NCBI RefSeq assembly: GCF_040640215.1 | Contig: NZ_JBFABG010000006.1 | Location: 310,001 to 374,000, forward strand | Reading direction: 5' to 3' | From: Actinosynnema sp040640215 | GTDB lineage: Bacteria > Actinomycetota > Actinomycetes > Mycobacteriales > Pseudonocardiaceae | DNA: 64,000 nucleotides | Part shown: in pieces, positions 8,317 through 16,340 of the stretch | Layout of the letters: every line of letters begins with the position of its first letter | Numbering within the stretch: the stretch's first letter is position 1 | Translations under genes and position numbers: made by a program | Notes under the pieces: generated by a model | The model's database searches: none | Seen by the model: the letters and a program-made list of their open reading frames with translations, nothing else | What the model was told of the DNA's origin: nothing

Positions 8317-8354
8317 TTGCCTAGAGGACTTATTCATTTGCCTAGGCCCTCTAG
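8317..8354. promoter_or_regulatory. Likely TetR operator in divergent promoter
   Basis: Inverted repeat CTAGAGG (8321-8327) and CCTCTAG (8348-8354), combined with a direct repeat TTGCCTAG (8317-8324 and 8338-8345). It fills most of the gap between the TetR gene start (8307) and the FBP-domain gene start (8375), where an autoregulator would be expected to bind. Confidence 0.6.
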
Positions 8355-8374
8355 CCGAGGTTAGCGTGCCGCGC

Positions 8375-8869
8375 ATGAAACCGGTTACCGAACGCGACAT
8401 TCGCGCGTCGTTCGTCAACTGCACCAAGGGCGAGTCCCAGCGCTTGGCCGTGCCCCGGGACCTCGACGCGCGACCGTGGGACGACCTCGACTTCCTCGGT
8501 TGGCAGGACCCCGCCTCCACCGAGCGCGCCTACCTCGTCACCGAGTCCGGCGACGGGTTCGTGGGGATCGCGCTGCGCCGGGCCGCGCCGCGCGCCGGGC
8601 AGGTGCGGCGCGGCATGTGCTCGCTGTGCCTGACCACGCACCCGGGCGACGGCGTGACCCTGATGACCGCGCGCAAGGCGGGCAAGGAGGGGCAGCAGGG
8701 CAACTCGGTGGGCGCGTACTTCTGCGCCGACCTGGCGTGCTCGCTGTACCTGCGCGGGAAGAAGGACGCCGGGCCCGGCGGGCGGTTCCACGAATCGCTG
8801 CCGCTGGACCTGCTGATCGAGCGCACCGCCGGCAACCTGGCCGCGTTCCTCGGCCGCGTCACGGGCTGA
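8375..8869 (+). CDS. FBP-domain protein (EF-G-binding/FusB-like C-terminal zinc finger)
   Basis: 164 residues from ATG 8375. The sequence carries the four-cysteine treble-clef zinc finger of the FBP_C family: a CSLC pair near residue 88 and a second Cys pair in FCADLACSLYL near 124-129. In the family this domain is related to FusB/FBP proteins that bind elongation factor G and help release it from ribosomes. A role in translation rescue or fusidic-acid tolerance here is inference. It is divergent from the TetR gene and shares its operator region. Confidence 0.82.
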   Translation: MKPVTERDIRASFVNCTKGESQRLAVPRDLDARPWDDLDFLGWQDPASTERAYLVTESGDGFVGIALRRAAPRAGQVRRGMCSLCLTTHPGDGVTLMTARKAGKEGQQGNSVGAYFCADLACSLYLRGKKDAGPGGRFHESLPLDLLIERTAGNLAAFLGRVTG

Positions 8870-8943
8870 CCCGTCCGCGAGCCGTCGGGCGGGCACCGGG
8901 CCGTGGCCGGCGATCGGGCCGCGCGCCGGGCGCTTTTCCGGGG

Positions 8944-9180
8944 TTACGCGAGCAGGGCGCGGCCCTCCGGGGTCAGCTCGGCCGGCGACCACTGCCCGTG
9001 ACCGCCGAGCTGGACCGGTCGGACCAACCCGGCGCGCGCCAGTTGGCGTGCGGTGGCCTGGTCGCTGCACAGCAGGCCGTCGAACCGCAGGTCGGGTTCT
9101 CGACTGTGCGTCACCTCGGCGCGGCCGGCCGCGACGGCACGCAGCATGGCGCGTGCCCGATGGGTCAATTCGTCGTCCAT
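8944..9180 (-). CDS. Small hypothetical protein, possible winged-helix fold
   Basis: 78 residues from ATG 9180. Helix-rich, with TARQLARAGLVRP and SPAELTPEGRALLA, a layout like a minimal winged helix in which the last strands and helix follow a Leu-rich recognition segment. The gene-like GC3 bias supports it as real. No family is recognised. It is divergent from the MOSC gene. Confidence 0.6.
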   Translation of the reverse strand: MDDELTHRARAMLRAVAAGRAEVTHSREPDLRFDGLLCSDQATARQLARAGLVRPVQLGGHGQWSPAELTPEGRALLA

Positions 9181-9262
9181 GATCTTTCACCGTTGTCCGC
9201 AGGGTTTTACACCCTGGTTATCGCCGCGACAGGCCGAAGTCTTACCGATTAGGGTCGGCGGC

Positions 9263-9802
9263 ATGGGGACGATCGTGGCGGTGAGTCGTAGCGCGGAGTA
9301 CGCATTCACCAAACCCACCTGCGACGGCGTGCGGCTGGTGGCCGGTCTCGGCGTCGCCGGCGACGTCCACGCGGGCGAGCTGGTGCGGCACCGGTCACGG
9401 GTGCGTCGTGACCCTACGCGACCGAACCTGCGCCAAGTGCACTTGATGCACGCCGAGCTGCACGACGAGCTCAACGCCCTGGGTTTCGACGTCGGCGCGG
9501 GTCGCCTGGGCGAGAACATCACCACCCGGGGCGTCGACCTGCTCGGACTGCCCACCGGCGCGCTGCTGCGGCTCGGTCCGGACGCCGTGGTCGAGGTGAC
9601 CGGCCTGCGCAACCCGTGCCCGCAGATCGAGGCGTTCCGCACCGGGCTGCTCAAGCACGTGGTGGGCCGTGACGAGCACGGCACCGTCGTGCGCCGGGCC
9701 GGGATCATGTCCGTGGTGCTGGTCGGCGGCGACGTCCGGCCGGGCGACGAGATCCGGGTGGAGGTCCCCGCCGGCCCGCACACCCCGCTGGCCCCGGTCT
9801 AG
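9263..9802 (+). CDS. MOSC domain-containing protein
   Basis: 179 residues from ATG 9263. The MOSC fold is shown by GVAGDVHAGELVRHR, the QVHLMHAEL block, GRLGENITTRGVDL and the conserved catalytic-loop Cys in GLRNPCPQIEAF. MOSC domains bind sulfur or molybdenum-cofactor groups, as in the molybdenum cofactor sulfurase C-terminus and YiiM/YuaD proteins; this is a stand-alone YiiM-like form. Its substrate is unknown. It is convergent with pcaC, with a 37-base gap. Confidence 0.9.
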   Translation: MGTIVAVSRSAEYAFTKPTCDGVRLVAGLGVAGDVHAGELVRHRSRVRRDPTRPNLRQVHLMHAELHDELNALGFDVGAGRLGENITTRGVDLLGLPTGALLRLGPDAVVEVTGLRNPCPQIEAFRTGLLKHVVGRDEHGTVVRRAGIMSVVLVGGDVRPGDEIRVEVPAGPHTPLAPV

Positions 9803-9839
9803 CGGGGAGCCGGCGGTCACGCGGAACGCGCCGGGCCGG

Positions 9840-10220
9840 TCAGGGCCGCGACTCCGGCGTCTCGGCGAGGATGGGCTGGGCGATCGCGAACGCCCGGTTG
9901 GCGGCGGGCACGCCCGCGTAGACGGCCACCTGCAACAGGACTTCCTTGATCTCCTCGCGGGTCAGCCCGTTGCGCAGCGCGGCGCGCACGTGCATGGCCA
10001 CCTCGGCGTCGTGCCCGAGGGTCGCCAGCATCGCCAGGGTGATGCACGAGCGCGTGCGCCGGTCCAGGCCCGGCCGGGTCCAGATCGAGCCCCACGCGTA
10101 GCGGGTGATCAGCTCCTGGAAGTCCGCGGTGAACTCGTCCGCGCGCGCCACCGCGCGGTCCACGTGCTCGTCGCCGAGCACCTCCCGGCGGACCCGCATC
10201 CCCTCGTCGTAGTCGCTCAT
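9840..10220 (-). CDS. pcaC: 4-carboxymuconolactone decarboxylase
   Basis: 126 residues. The alkylhydroperoxidase-D-like fold of carboxymuconolactone decarboxylases is evident: YAWGSIWTRPGLDRRTRS, LATLGHDAEVAMHVRAAL and EEIKEVLLQVAVYAGVPAA. It converts 4-carboxymuconolactone to 3-oxoadipate enol-lactone with loss of CO2. The start overlaps the pcaD stop (ATGA), and it is the last gene of the pcaHGBDC operon. In some actinomycetes pcaD and pcaC are fused as pcaL; here they are separate. Confidence 0.95.
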   Translation of the reverse strand: MSDYDEGMRVRREVLGDEHVDRAVARADEFTADFQELITRYAWGSIWTRPGLDRRTRSCITLAMLATLGHDAEVAMHVRAALRNGLTREEIKEVLLQVAVYAGVPAANRAFAIAQPILAETPESRP

Positions 10221-10972
10221 CCCAGGTGCCTCCGCAGGATCTGCGAGACGGCCCCGGCCGCCTCGACGTTGGCCAGGTGGGCGGCGTCCGGCAGCACGGT
10301 GAGCTCCGCGCCGGGGATCGCGTCCGCGATGGCCCGCAGGCGCTCCGGCGGCGTGGCCTCGTCGCACGCGCCGGCGATCACCGCGGTCGGCGCTTGGATC
10401 AGCGGCAGCACGGGGCGCAGGTCGAGTGCTCCCAACGCTTCGCAGCACCCCGCGTAGCCCTCGTCGTCCACAGTGGACAGCATCCGTTCGAAGCGGGCCA
10501 CCGTCTCCGGGGACCGCTCGCCCAGCGCGGGGGTGAACCAGCGGCTCACCACCGCCGGCGCGATCGAACCCGTGCCCGACGCGCGGACGGTCGCCGCGCG
10601 CTCCTCCCACGGCCGCGCGGAGTCGTAGGACGCGGTGGTGCAGCACAGCACCAGCCGGTCGACCCGCTCCGGCGCGTGGCCGGCGAGCCACATCCCGACC
10701 ATCGCGCCCATCGACACGCCGCAGTAGGACACCCGCTGGAGACCCAAGGCGTCCATCAGTTCCAGCACGTCGCCCGCGAGGTCGTCGATCCGGTACGGAC
10801 CGGGCGACGCGGGACTGCCACCGTGCCCCCGGTGGTCGTAGCGCACCACCCGGAAGCGCTCCGACAGCTCCGCCAGTTGCGGCTCCCACAGCGCGGTGGT
10901 GGTGCCCAGCGAGTTGCCGAGCACGACGACCGGCGCGCCCTCGGGTCCGCTCACCTCGTGGTGCGGCTTCAT
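10217..10972 (-). CDS. pcaD: 3-oxoadipate enol-lactonase
   Basis: 251 residues. Alpha/beta hydrolase with oxyanion motif LGNSLGTTTALWEPQ, nucleophile elbow GVSMGAMVG, an acid residue in GACDEATPP and the catalytic His in PDAAHLANVE. It hydrolyses 3-oxoadipate enol-lactone to 3-oxoadipate. It overlaps pcaB at its start (four bases) and pcaC at its end. The operon order pcaB-pcaD-pcaC follows the order of reactions. Confidence 0.95.
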   Translation of the reverse strand: MKPHHEVSGPEGAPVVVLGNSLGTTTALWEPQLAELSERFRVVRYDHRGHGGSPASPGPYRIDDLAGDVLELMDALGLQRVSYCGVSMGAMVGMWLAGHAPERVDRLVLCCTTASYDSARPWEERAATVRASGTGSIAPAVVSRWFTPALGERSPETVARFERMLSTVDDEGYAGCCEALGALDLRPVLPLIQAPTAVIAGACDEATPPERLRAIADAIPGAELTVLPDAAHLANVEAAGAVSQILRRHLG

Positions 10973-12309
10973 CTCCCGGCCTTCCCCCGGTGCGCCGCCA
11001 GCGCCCGGTCCACGAACTCGCCCGCGCTGCCGACGTACCCGGCCGGGTCCAGCGCTTCGCCGATCTCCTGCTCCGACAAGCCGATCCGCAGGTCCGCCCG
11101 CAGCGCCTCGCGCAGCGAGCAGCCGTTGAGGACGGCGGCCCGGCACACCTCGGCCACCAGTTCCTGCGCCTCGGCGCGGCCGATCCGCGCGGCCAGCCGG
11201 ACCGCCACGTTCTCGGCCATCAGCAGACCGCCGGTCAGCTCCAGGTTGCGCCGCATCCGATCCGGGTCGACGTGCAGCCGGGACAGCAGCTCGCGCAGCC
11301 CGTGCACCGCGCCGCCGACCAGTCGCAGCAACTCGGTGACCGTCTGCCACTCGCTGTGCCACGCGCCGGCCGCGCGCTCGTGCTCCTGCGCCATCGCGGA
11401 CAGCACCGTCGACACCAGACCGGGCACCCGCCGCGTCCCCGCCGTCACGAGCACCGCGCGCACCGGGTTGTGCTTGTGCGGCATGGCCGACGACGTGCCG
11501 CCCTCGGCCTCCGCGACCTCGGCCACCTCGGTCTGCGCCAGCAGCACCACGTCCTGCGCGATCTTCGCCAGCACGCCCGAGACACCGCCCAGCGCGCACG
11601 CCAGCTCGGCGACCCGGGTCCGGTCGGTGTGCCACGGGATCAGCGGCGCGACCAGGCCGAGCTGCACGGCGAGCTGGTCGACCAGGTCCGGGTCGTCGAC
11701 GGCCGCCAGCGTGCCCGCCGCGCCGCCGAACTGGACGGCCAACCGCCGTTCCCGCACCCGGTCGAGCACCTCGGCGGCCTCGTGCACGGCCACCAGCCAC
11801 CCGGCGCACTTGAGGCCGAAGGTGGTGGGCAGCGCGTGCTGCGCCAGCGTTCGCCCGGCGATCAGCGTCGCGCGGTGCCGCCGGGCCAGCCGCTCGCACT
11901 CCCCCGCCACGCCCGCCAGGCCGGCCAGGATCGGGCCCAGCGCCCGGAAGGCCACCAGCGACAGCGCGGTGTCCAGCACGTCCTGGCTGGTCGCGCCGTT
12001 GTGGACGGCGGCCCGGCCCTCGGCGGTGACGTGCTCGCCGATCGCCCGGACCAGCGGCACCACGGGGGTGCCGCTGCCGCGCGCCGCCGCGCCGAGCGCG
12101 GCCGGGTCGTAGTGGCCGACGTCGATCGCGGTCACCACCATCCGGGCCGCCTCCTCGGAGACCACGCCCGCCCGCGCCTGGACGATCGCGAGGGCGCGTT
12201 CGAAGTCCAGCATGGCCCGCAGCCACGCCCGGTCGGATATCTCCGCCTCCACGGCCGGGTCGGTGAACAGCGGCCCGAACAGCTCAGACGTCGAAGAAGA
12301 CGGTTTCAT
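10969..12309 (-). CDS. pcaB: 3-carboxy-cis,cis-muconate cycloisomerase
   Basis: 446 residues of the fumarase/aspartase superfamily. The signature GGTSSAMPHKHNPVRA is near residue 276, with NGATSQDVLDTA and TLAQHALPTTFG upstream, as in PcaB. It cyclises 3-carboxymuconate to 4-carboxymuconolactone. Its ATG lies inside the end of pcaG, a 26-base overlap, so translation is probably coupled. Confidence 0.95.
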   Translation of the reverse strand: MKPSSSTSELFGPLFTDPAVEAEISDRAWLRAMLDFERALAIVQARAGVVSEEAARMVVTAIDVGHYDPAALGAAARGSGTPVVPLVRAIGEHVTAEGRAAVHNGATSQDVLDTALSLVAFRALGPILAGLAGVAGECERLARRHRATLIAGRTLAQHALPTTFGLKCAGWLVAVHEAAEVLDRVRERRLAVQFGGAAGTLAAVDDPDLVDQLAVQLGLVAPLIPWHTDRTRVAELACALGGVSGVLAKIAQDVVLLAQTEVAEVAEAEGGTSSAMPHKHNPVRAVLVTAGTRRVPGLVSTVLSAMAQEHERAAGAWHSEWQTVTELLRLVGGAVHGLRELLSRLHVDPDRMRRNLELTGGLLMAENVAVRLAARIGRAEAQELVAEVCRAAVLNGCSLREALRADLRIGLSEQEIGEALDPAGYVGSAGEFVDRALAAHRGKAGR

Positions 12310-12844
12310 GCTCCCCTTGCAAGCGGATGTCGAAGTGGTAGCCGGACGGGGCGCTCGCGGCGATGAGCGTGCTCCGCGCGGCCGGGTCGGCGATCGAGCC
12401 CAGCACGGGGTCGTCCGCGTTGGCCTCCTCGTCCGGGAAGTAGATCCGGGTGACCAGGCGCACCAGCATCCCCCGGCAGAACACCGACACGTTGAGGTGC
12501 GGTGCCTCCCAACCGTCGCCGGCGGGCAGCGGACCGGGTTTCACGGTCAGCACGCCCCAGCGCCCGCCGCTGTCGGTGGCGCTGCGGCCGAAGCCCCGGA
12601 AATCCTTCCACCGCACCGCTCCGCGCGGGTCGTCGGGGTGGTCGAAGCGGCCGTCCGGGTCGGCCTGCCAGGTCTCCACCACGGCGTCGGGCACGGGTTC
12701 GCCGCGGCCGTCGAGCACCCGGCCCTCGATCCGGAACGCGCCCGCGGTGCCCTCCGGCACCACGTGCACGCCGTCCTCCCAGAACAGCCCGTTCTCGAAG
12801 AACGGACCGACGGTCTGCGACGGCGTGGTCTGGAGCTCAGTCAT
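12284..12844 (-). CDS. pcaG: Protocatechuate 3,4-dioxygenase, alpha subunit
   Basis: 186 residues. It opens with the alpha-subunit pattern PSQTVGPFF, then GRVLDGRGEPVPDAVVETWQADPDG, and the strand block APHLNVSVFCRGMLVRLVTRIYFPDE. It pairs with PcaH to form the intradiol dioxygenase that opens protocatechuate between C3 and C4. As usual for the alpha subunit, it lacks the full set of iron ligands (HLNVSVF where PcaH has HIHFSLF). It overlaps pcaH by eight bases. Confidence 0.95.
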   Translation of the reverse strand: MTELQTTPSQTVGPFFENGLFWEDGVHVVPEGTAGAFRIEGRVLDGRGEPVPDAVVETWQADPDGRFDHPDDPRGAVRWKDFRGFGRSATDSGGRWGVLTVKPGPLPAGDGWEAPHLNVSVFCRGMLVRLVTRIYFPDEEANADDPVLGSIADPAARSTLIAASAPSGYHFDIRLQGEHETVFFDV

Positions 12845-13565
12845 CGTGGTCGTCCTCGTCCTCCAGCGGAGTGGGGTTCGTGCCGCGCAGCACGATGTCC
12901 CACTGGTACCCCAACGCCCATTCCGGAACCGTGCTGTCGAGGTCGAACCGCGCGATCAGCGCCGCCCGCGCCTTCGGGTCGCGCACCGAGTTGAAGATCG
13001 GGTCCTGGTCGAACAGCGGGTCGCCGGGGAAGTACATCTGGGTGATCAGCCGCTGCGTGAAGGCGGTGCCGAACAGCGAGAAGTGGATGTGCGCGGGCCG
13101 CCACGCGTTGTCGTGGTTGCGCCACGGGTACGCGCCGGGCTGGATCGTGGTGAACGAGTAGCGGCCGTCCGCGTCGGTGAGGGTGCGGCCGACGCCGCTG
13201 AAGTTCGGGTCCAGCGGCGCGGGGTGCCGGTCGCCGTCGTGCCGGTAGCGCCCGCCCGCGTTGGCCTGCCAGACCTCCAGCAGGGTGCCGGCGACGGGAC
13301 GGCCGTCGCCGTCGAGCACCCGTCCGGAGACGGTGATCCGCTGGCCCTGCGGCTCGCCGTCGTGACCGGCGGTCAGGTCGTGGTCGTGCGGACCCACCCG
13401 GCCCTCGCCGAGCAGCGGTCCGGTGATCTCGCCGAGCCGCTGCGGCAGCAGGGCGAAGGGGCGGTGCGGCGACCTGGCCGCGTTGGAGCGGTAGTCCGGC
13501 CAGCGCACCGGCGGGTGGGACCCGGTGTCCGGCCGGTAGTGCGGCGTGGTGGTGTCGAGTGGCAC
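12837..13565 (-). CDS. pcaH: Protocatechuate 3,4-dioxygenase, beta subunit
   Basis: 242 residues from GTG 13565, which follows GGAGGGCGCG. The non-haem Fe(III) ligands are all present with the spacing of known PcaH: Tyr in GRYRH, Tyr 39 residues later in PGAYPW, and two His in RPAHIHF. This subunit holds the active site for intradiol cleavage of protocatechuate. It is the first gene of the operon pcaHGBDC. The remaining pathway genes (pcaIJ, pcaF) and a PcaR/PcaU-type regulator are not in this window. Confidence 0.96.
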   Translation of the reverse strand: MPLDTTTPHYRPDTGSHPPVRWPDYRSNAARSPHRPFALLPQRLGEITGPLLGEGRVGPHDHDLTAGHDGEPQGQRITVSGRVLDGDGRPVAGTLLEVWQANAGGRYRHDGDRHPAPLDPNFSGVGRTLTDADGRYSFTTIQPGAYPWRNHDNAWRPAHIHFSLFGTAFTQRLITQMYFPGDPLFDQDPIFNSVRDPKARAALIARFDLDSTVPEWALGYQWDIVLRGTNPTPLEDEDDHDD

Positions 13566-13835
13566 CGCGCCCTCCTGTTCGTGTCGCCGAGGGGATCGGC
13601 CGACGCGTCGCCCGCCTGCCACGCCGGGCCCGTGTCGGGGTGGTCGGACCGTAAGTTGGGCCCCGGGACGGGTCAACGGCCGGTTCCACTGATCGGAAGT
13701 CCGACCCGCCGTCCCTCACGTCGGCACGGAGTCGTACGCACGGTGAACTGCGGCGTTGCTCGTGGCGTTCCGGGCCGGTACAGGTCCACCGTGGTCGGCG
13801 GTAGAGGTTCGACGGACGCACAGGAAGAAGGGGCG

Positions 13836-15026
13836 ATGCCCAGGACGACCACCGGGCGCGTCGATGTCGACCAGAGCGGAGTGGCCACGGTCGAGTCCGA
13901 CCAGGAAGAATGGCTGCGGGTTCGCAGTGCGCCCGGTGTCCGTGGGCGCGAGTTGGCCGAACTCGCCGCCTGGATGTATCCGGAATCGGTCCGCGCGCCC
14001 GGTGGTCACGTGCTGGTCGGACCCGGCTGGCTGATCGACCGACCGGTCGAACTGGATTCCGTCGAACTGGAGTGGGCGAGCGATTTTCCGTGCTATGAGT
14101 TTCCGGCACAGGTCGACGTGGCCGCCTTGCTGCCGCTGAACGACCAGGGCGTGCGGTACCGGGACTACAGCCGTGCCGTCCGCGACCTCGTTCGCCCGAG
14201 GCTGCTGGAGAACCGCCTGAGCTATCGACTGACAGGTGTGGCCGTCCGCGGTGGCGGTGGGCTGCGACTGCGCTTCGGACACACGACCTTCTTCGAGGTC
14301 TTCAACCTCAAGCAGATGGTCGCGCACGAGTTCAAGCGGGCGTGGCTTGGGTCAGGCAGGGCCGTCCCGAGGATCGAAGACCTTACCCTGCGGCAGGCGA
14401 TCGGCACTCCGTTCGACCCCGGGAACCTGCTGATGTCCCCCGGTATCAGCACGTTGACCATCCGGCGCGGGGGCCTCGGCGAGGGTGCCGGCTTCGTCCT
14501 CCACGAGCGGGACGGCGGCAAGGTGGCGGATGGCGGCGGGCTGTGCCACACGATGCCCGCCGGGGAGTTCCAGCCCTCGTCGGGCGCGCCCGTCGACGTG
14601 GAGAACGATTTTTCACTGTGGCGGAACATCATGCGGGAGTTCTCCGAGGAGTTCCTGGGCAACCCCGAGCACGACGGAGGCGGTCCCCGGTCTGTCGACT
14701 ACGCACGAGATGAGCCGTTCGCGCGATTCGAAGAAGCGCGCAGGCGCGGCAGCTTCCGAATGTGGCACTACGGCTTGGTGATGGAGCCCTTGGAACTCGG
14801 CGCGCAGCAATTGACCGTAGCCGTCGTCGACGCGTCTGAATTCGACAGGTTGTTCCACGACATGGTCGCGGTCAACGACGAGGGGCGGGTCATCGGCAAG
14901 GGCGACGCCAAGCACATCCCTTTCACGGCGGATACCATCGACCGCCTCGAACCCCGCCTGTCGGCAAGCGCCCTCACGTTGCTCCGGATGGCGTGGAACG
15001 ATCGGCGGATCATCCTCGGAAGCTGA
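13836..15026 (+). CDS. Hypothetical protein with a Nudix-like C-terminal half
   Basis: 396 residues from ATG 13836, preceded by GGAAGAAGGGG. The C-terminal half reads like a Nudix fold: a GxxE-like segment MPAGEFQPSS and then REFSEEFLG, which fits the REuxEExG core of the Nudix box, but with a longer insertion between the two than is usual. The N-terminal half (VRSAPGVRGRELAELAAWMYPES, GPGWLIDRPVEL) is not recognised. Hydrolase activity is uncertain because the box is not canonical. It is divergent from pcaH, with 270 bases between the starts that hold a TTCC-N7-GGAA repeat (13684-13698). Confidence 0.75.
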   Translation: MPRTTTGRVDVDQSGVATVESDQEEWLRVRSAPGVRGRELAELAAWMYPESVRAPGGHVLVGPGWLIDRPVELDSVELEWASDFPCYEFPAQVDVAALLPLNDQGVRYRDYSRAVRDLVRPRLLENRLSYRLTGVAVRGGGGLRLRFGHTTFFEVFNLKQMVAHEFKRAWLGSGRAVPRIEDLTLRQAIGTPFDPGNLLMSPGISTLTIRRGGLGEGAGFVLHERDGGKVADGGGLCHTMPAGEFQPSSGAPVDVENDFSLWRNIMREFSEEFLGNPEHDGGGPRSVDYARDEPFARFEEARRRGSFRMWHYGLVMEPLELGAQQLTVAVVDASEFDRLFHDMVAVNDEGRVIGKGDAKHIPFTADTIDRLEPRLSASALTLLRMAWNDRRIILGS

Positions 15027-15201
15027 CCGGTGCGCGGTCCGCCTCCGCGAGGACGCCGGGCCGGCGCGGTCCCCGACCAGGCTGCCCGCGAGGCAGCACG
15101 GCAGCGGGCCTCCACTTCGCCGAGGTTCCCCGTCTAGGGTGGCCCGTGCCACGCTGAGGGGTCGCGCGCGAGCGGCTCCACCCGCCACGAGGACGTCGCA
15201 C

Positions 15202-15849
15202 ATGTCCGATCCACCCCGTCCCGGTCCGATCCGCGTCCTGCTGGTGGAGGACCACGACATGGTGGCCGAGGCGATCGGGCTGGCGCTCCAGCGGAACCCC
15301 GAGGTCGTGGTCGTGGCCGCCGTCCGGTCCATCGCCACGGCCCGGGAGGCCACCGCGCGGCACCGCCCGGACGTGGTGGTGCTCGACCGCCGGCTGCCCG
15401 ACGGCGACGGCATCACCGCGATCCCCGAGCTGTGCGCGGCGGGCGCGCGGGTCCTGGTGCTGACCGGCGAGGCCGGCGCGGCGGTGGCCGCCCGCGTGGT
15501 GGACGCCGGCGGCTCGGGGCTGGTGCTGAAGTCGGCGCGGCTGGAGGAGCTGGCCGAGGCGGTGCGGCGGGTCGCGGAGGGCGAGGCGGTGTTCGACGGC
15601 GGCCTGCTGGCCGGCGTGCTCGACCGGCTCACCGGGCGCACGTCCGTCGCCGGGTCGTCCCTCACCTCGCGCGAACGTGAAACTTTGTCACTGCTGGCGG
15701 ACGGGGCGTCCACCGAGGAGATCGGGCAGCGGCTCGGCGTCGCCCGCAACACCGTGCGCAACCACGTGCAACGCGTGCTCGACAAGCTCGGCGCGCGGTC
15801 GAAGCTGGAAGCGGTGTCCATCGCCCGCCGCGAGGGCCTGCTCGACTGA
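15202..15849 (+). CDS. NarL/LuxR-family response regulator
   Basis: 215 residues from ATG 15202. Receiver with LVEDHDMV, phospho-Asp in VLDRRLPDGDG and Lys in LVLKSA. The C-terminal LuxR helix-turn-helix is SLTSRERETLSLLADGASTEEIGQRLGVARNTVRNHVQ. It probably activates or represses genes after phosphorylation by a PAS/HisKA_3 kinase such as the gene at 16341. The RsbW-like gene follows after 36 bases. A TAGGGT about 65 bases upstream could be a -10 element. Confidence 0.92.
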   Translation: MSDPPRPGPIRVLLVEDHDMVAEAIGLALQRNPEVVVVAAVRSIATAREATARHRPDVVVLDRRLPDGDGITAIPELCAAGARVLVLTGEAGAAVAARVVDAGGSGLVLKSARLEELAEAVRRVAEGEAVFDGGLLAGVLDRLTGRTSVAGSSLTSRERETLSLLADGASTEEIGQRLGVARNTVRNHVQRVLDKLGARSKLEAVSIARREGLLD

Positions 15850-15885
15850 CCCCGACCGGTTCCTGGTGCATCCGCACTAGTCGCG

Positions 15886-16314
15886 GTGACACCGCTGCGT
15901 CTCGCCACGGGGGGCGTCGTGCCCCACAGTGCCAACGTGGATGTCCCGGTGACCGACCAGGTGGCGGACTTCAGCCCGCCGAGGGGTTCCGGCTGCGCGT
16001 CCCTGGCCCGCGACTTCACCCGGCGGACGCTGGCCGGCTGGAGCTACCGGGGCGATCACGACGACGTGGTGCTCGTCGTCTCCGAACTCGTCGCCAACGC
16101 GCACCGCCACGCGGGCGGTCAGACCGTGCTGCGGCTGACCGGAGGGGCGGACCGGGTGCTGGTCGAGGTGGGCGACGGCAGCCCCACCCCGCCGTGGATC
16201 CGCCCGCACGGCACCGACGGCGGCTGGGGCATCCCCCTGGTCGACCGGTTGGCCCACCGGTGGGGCGTGACCCCGCGCGGTGCGGGGAAGGTCGTGTGGT
16301 GCGAACTGGGCTAG
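15886..16314 (+). CDS. Anti-sigma regulatory kinase-like ATP-binding protein (RsbW/HATPase_c)
   Basis: 142 residues from GTG 15886; GTG 15919 is an alternative. It is a single GHKL ATPase domain: N-box VVSELVANAHRHAGG, a G1-like box VEVGDGSP, a G2-like GGWGIPLVDRLA, and the ending GKVVWCEL that is typical of streptomycete-type RsbW-like kinases. In partner switching such proteins bind a sigma factor or phosphorylate a STAS antagonist. Candidate partners are the STAS genes at 17841 and 24183. No sigma factor gene is in the window. Confidence 0.88.
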   Translation: MTPLRLATGGVVPHSANVDVPVTDQVADFSPPRGSGCASLARDFTRRTLAGWSYRGDHDDVVLVVSELVANAHRHAGGQTVLRLTGGADRVLVEVGDGSPTPPWIRPHGTDGGWGIPLVDRLAHRWGVTPRGAGKVVWCELG

Positions 16315-16340
16315 AGCCCGGGGTGGTGCACAGTACCGGT

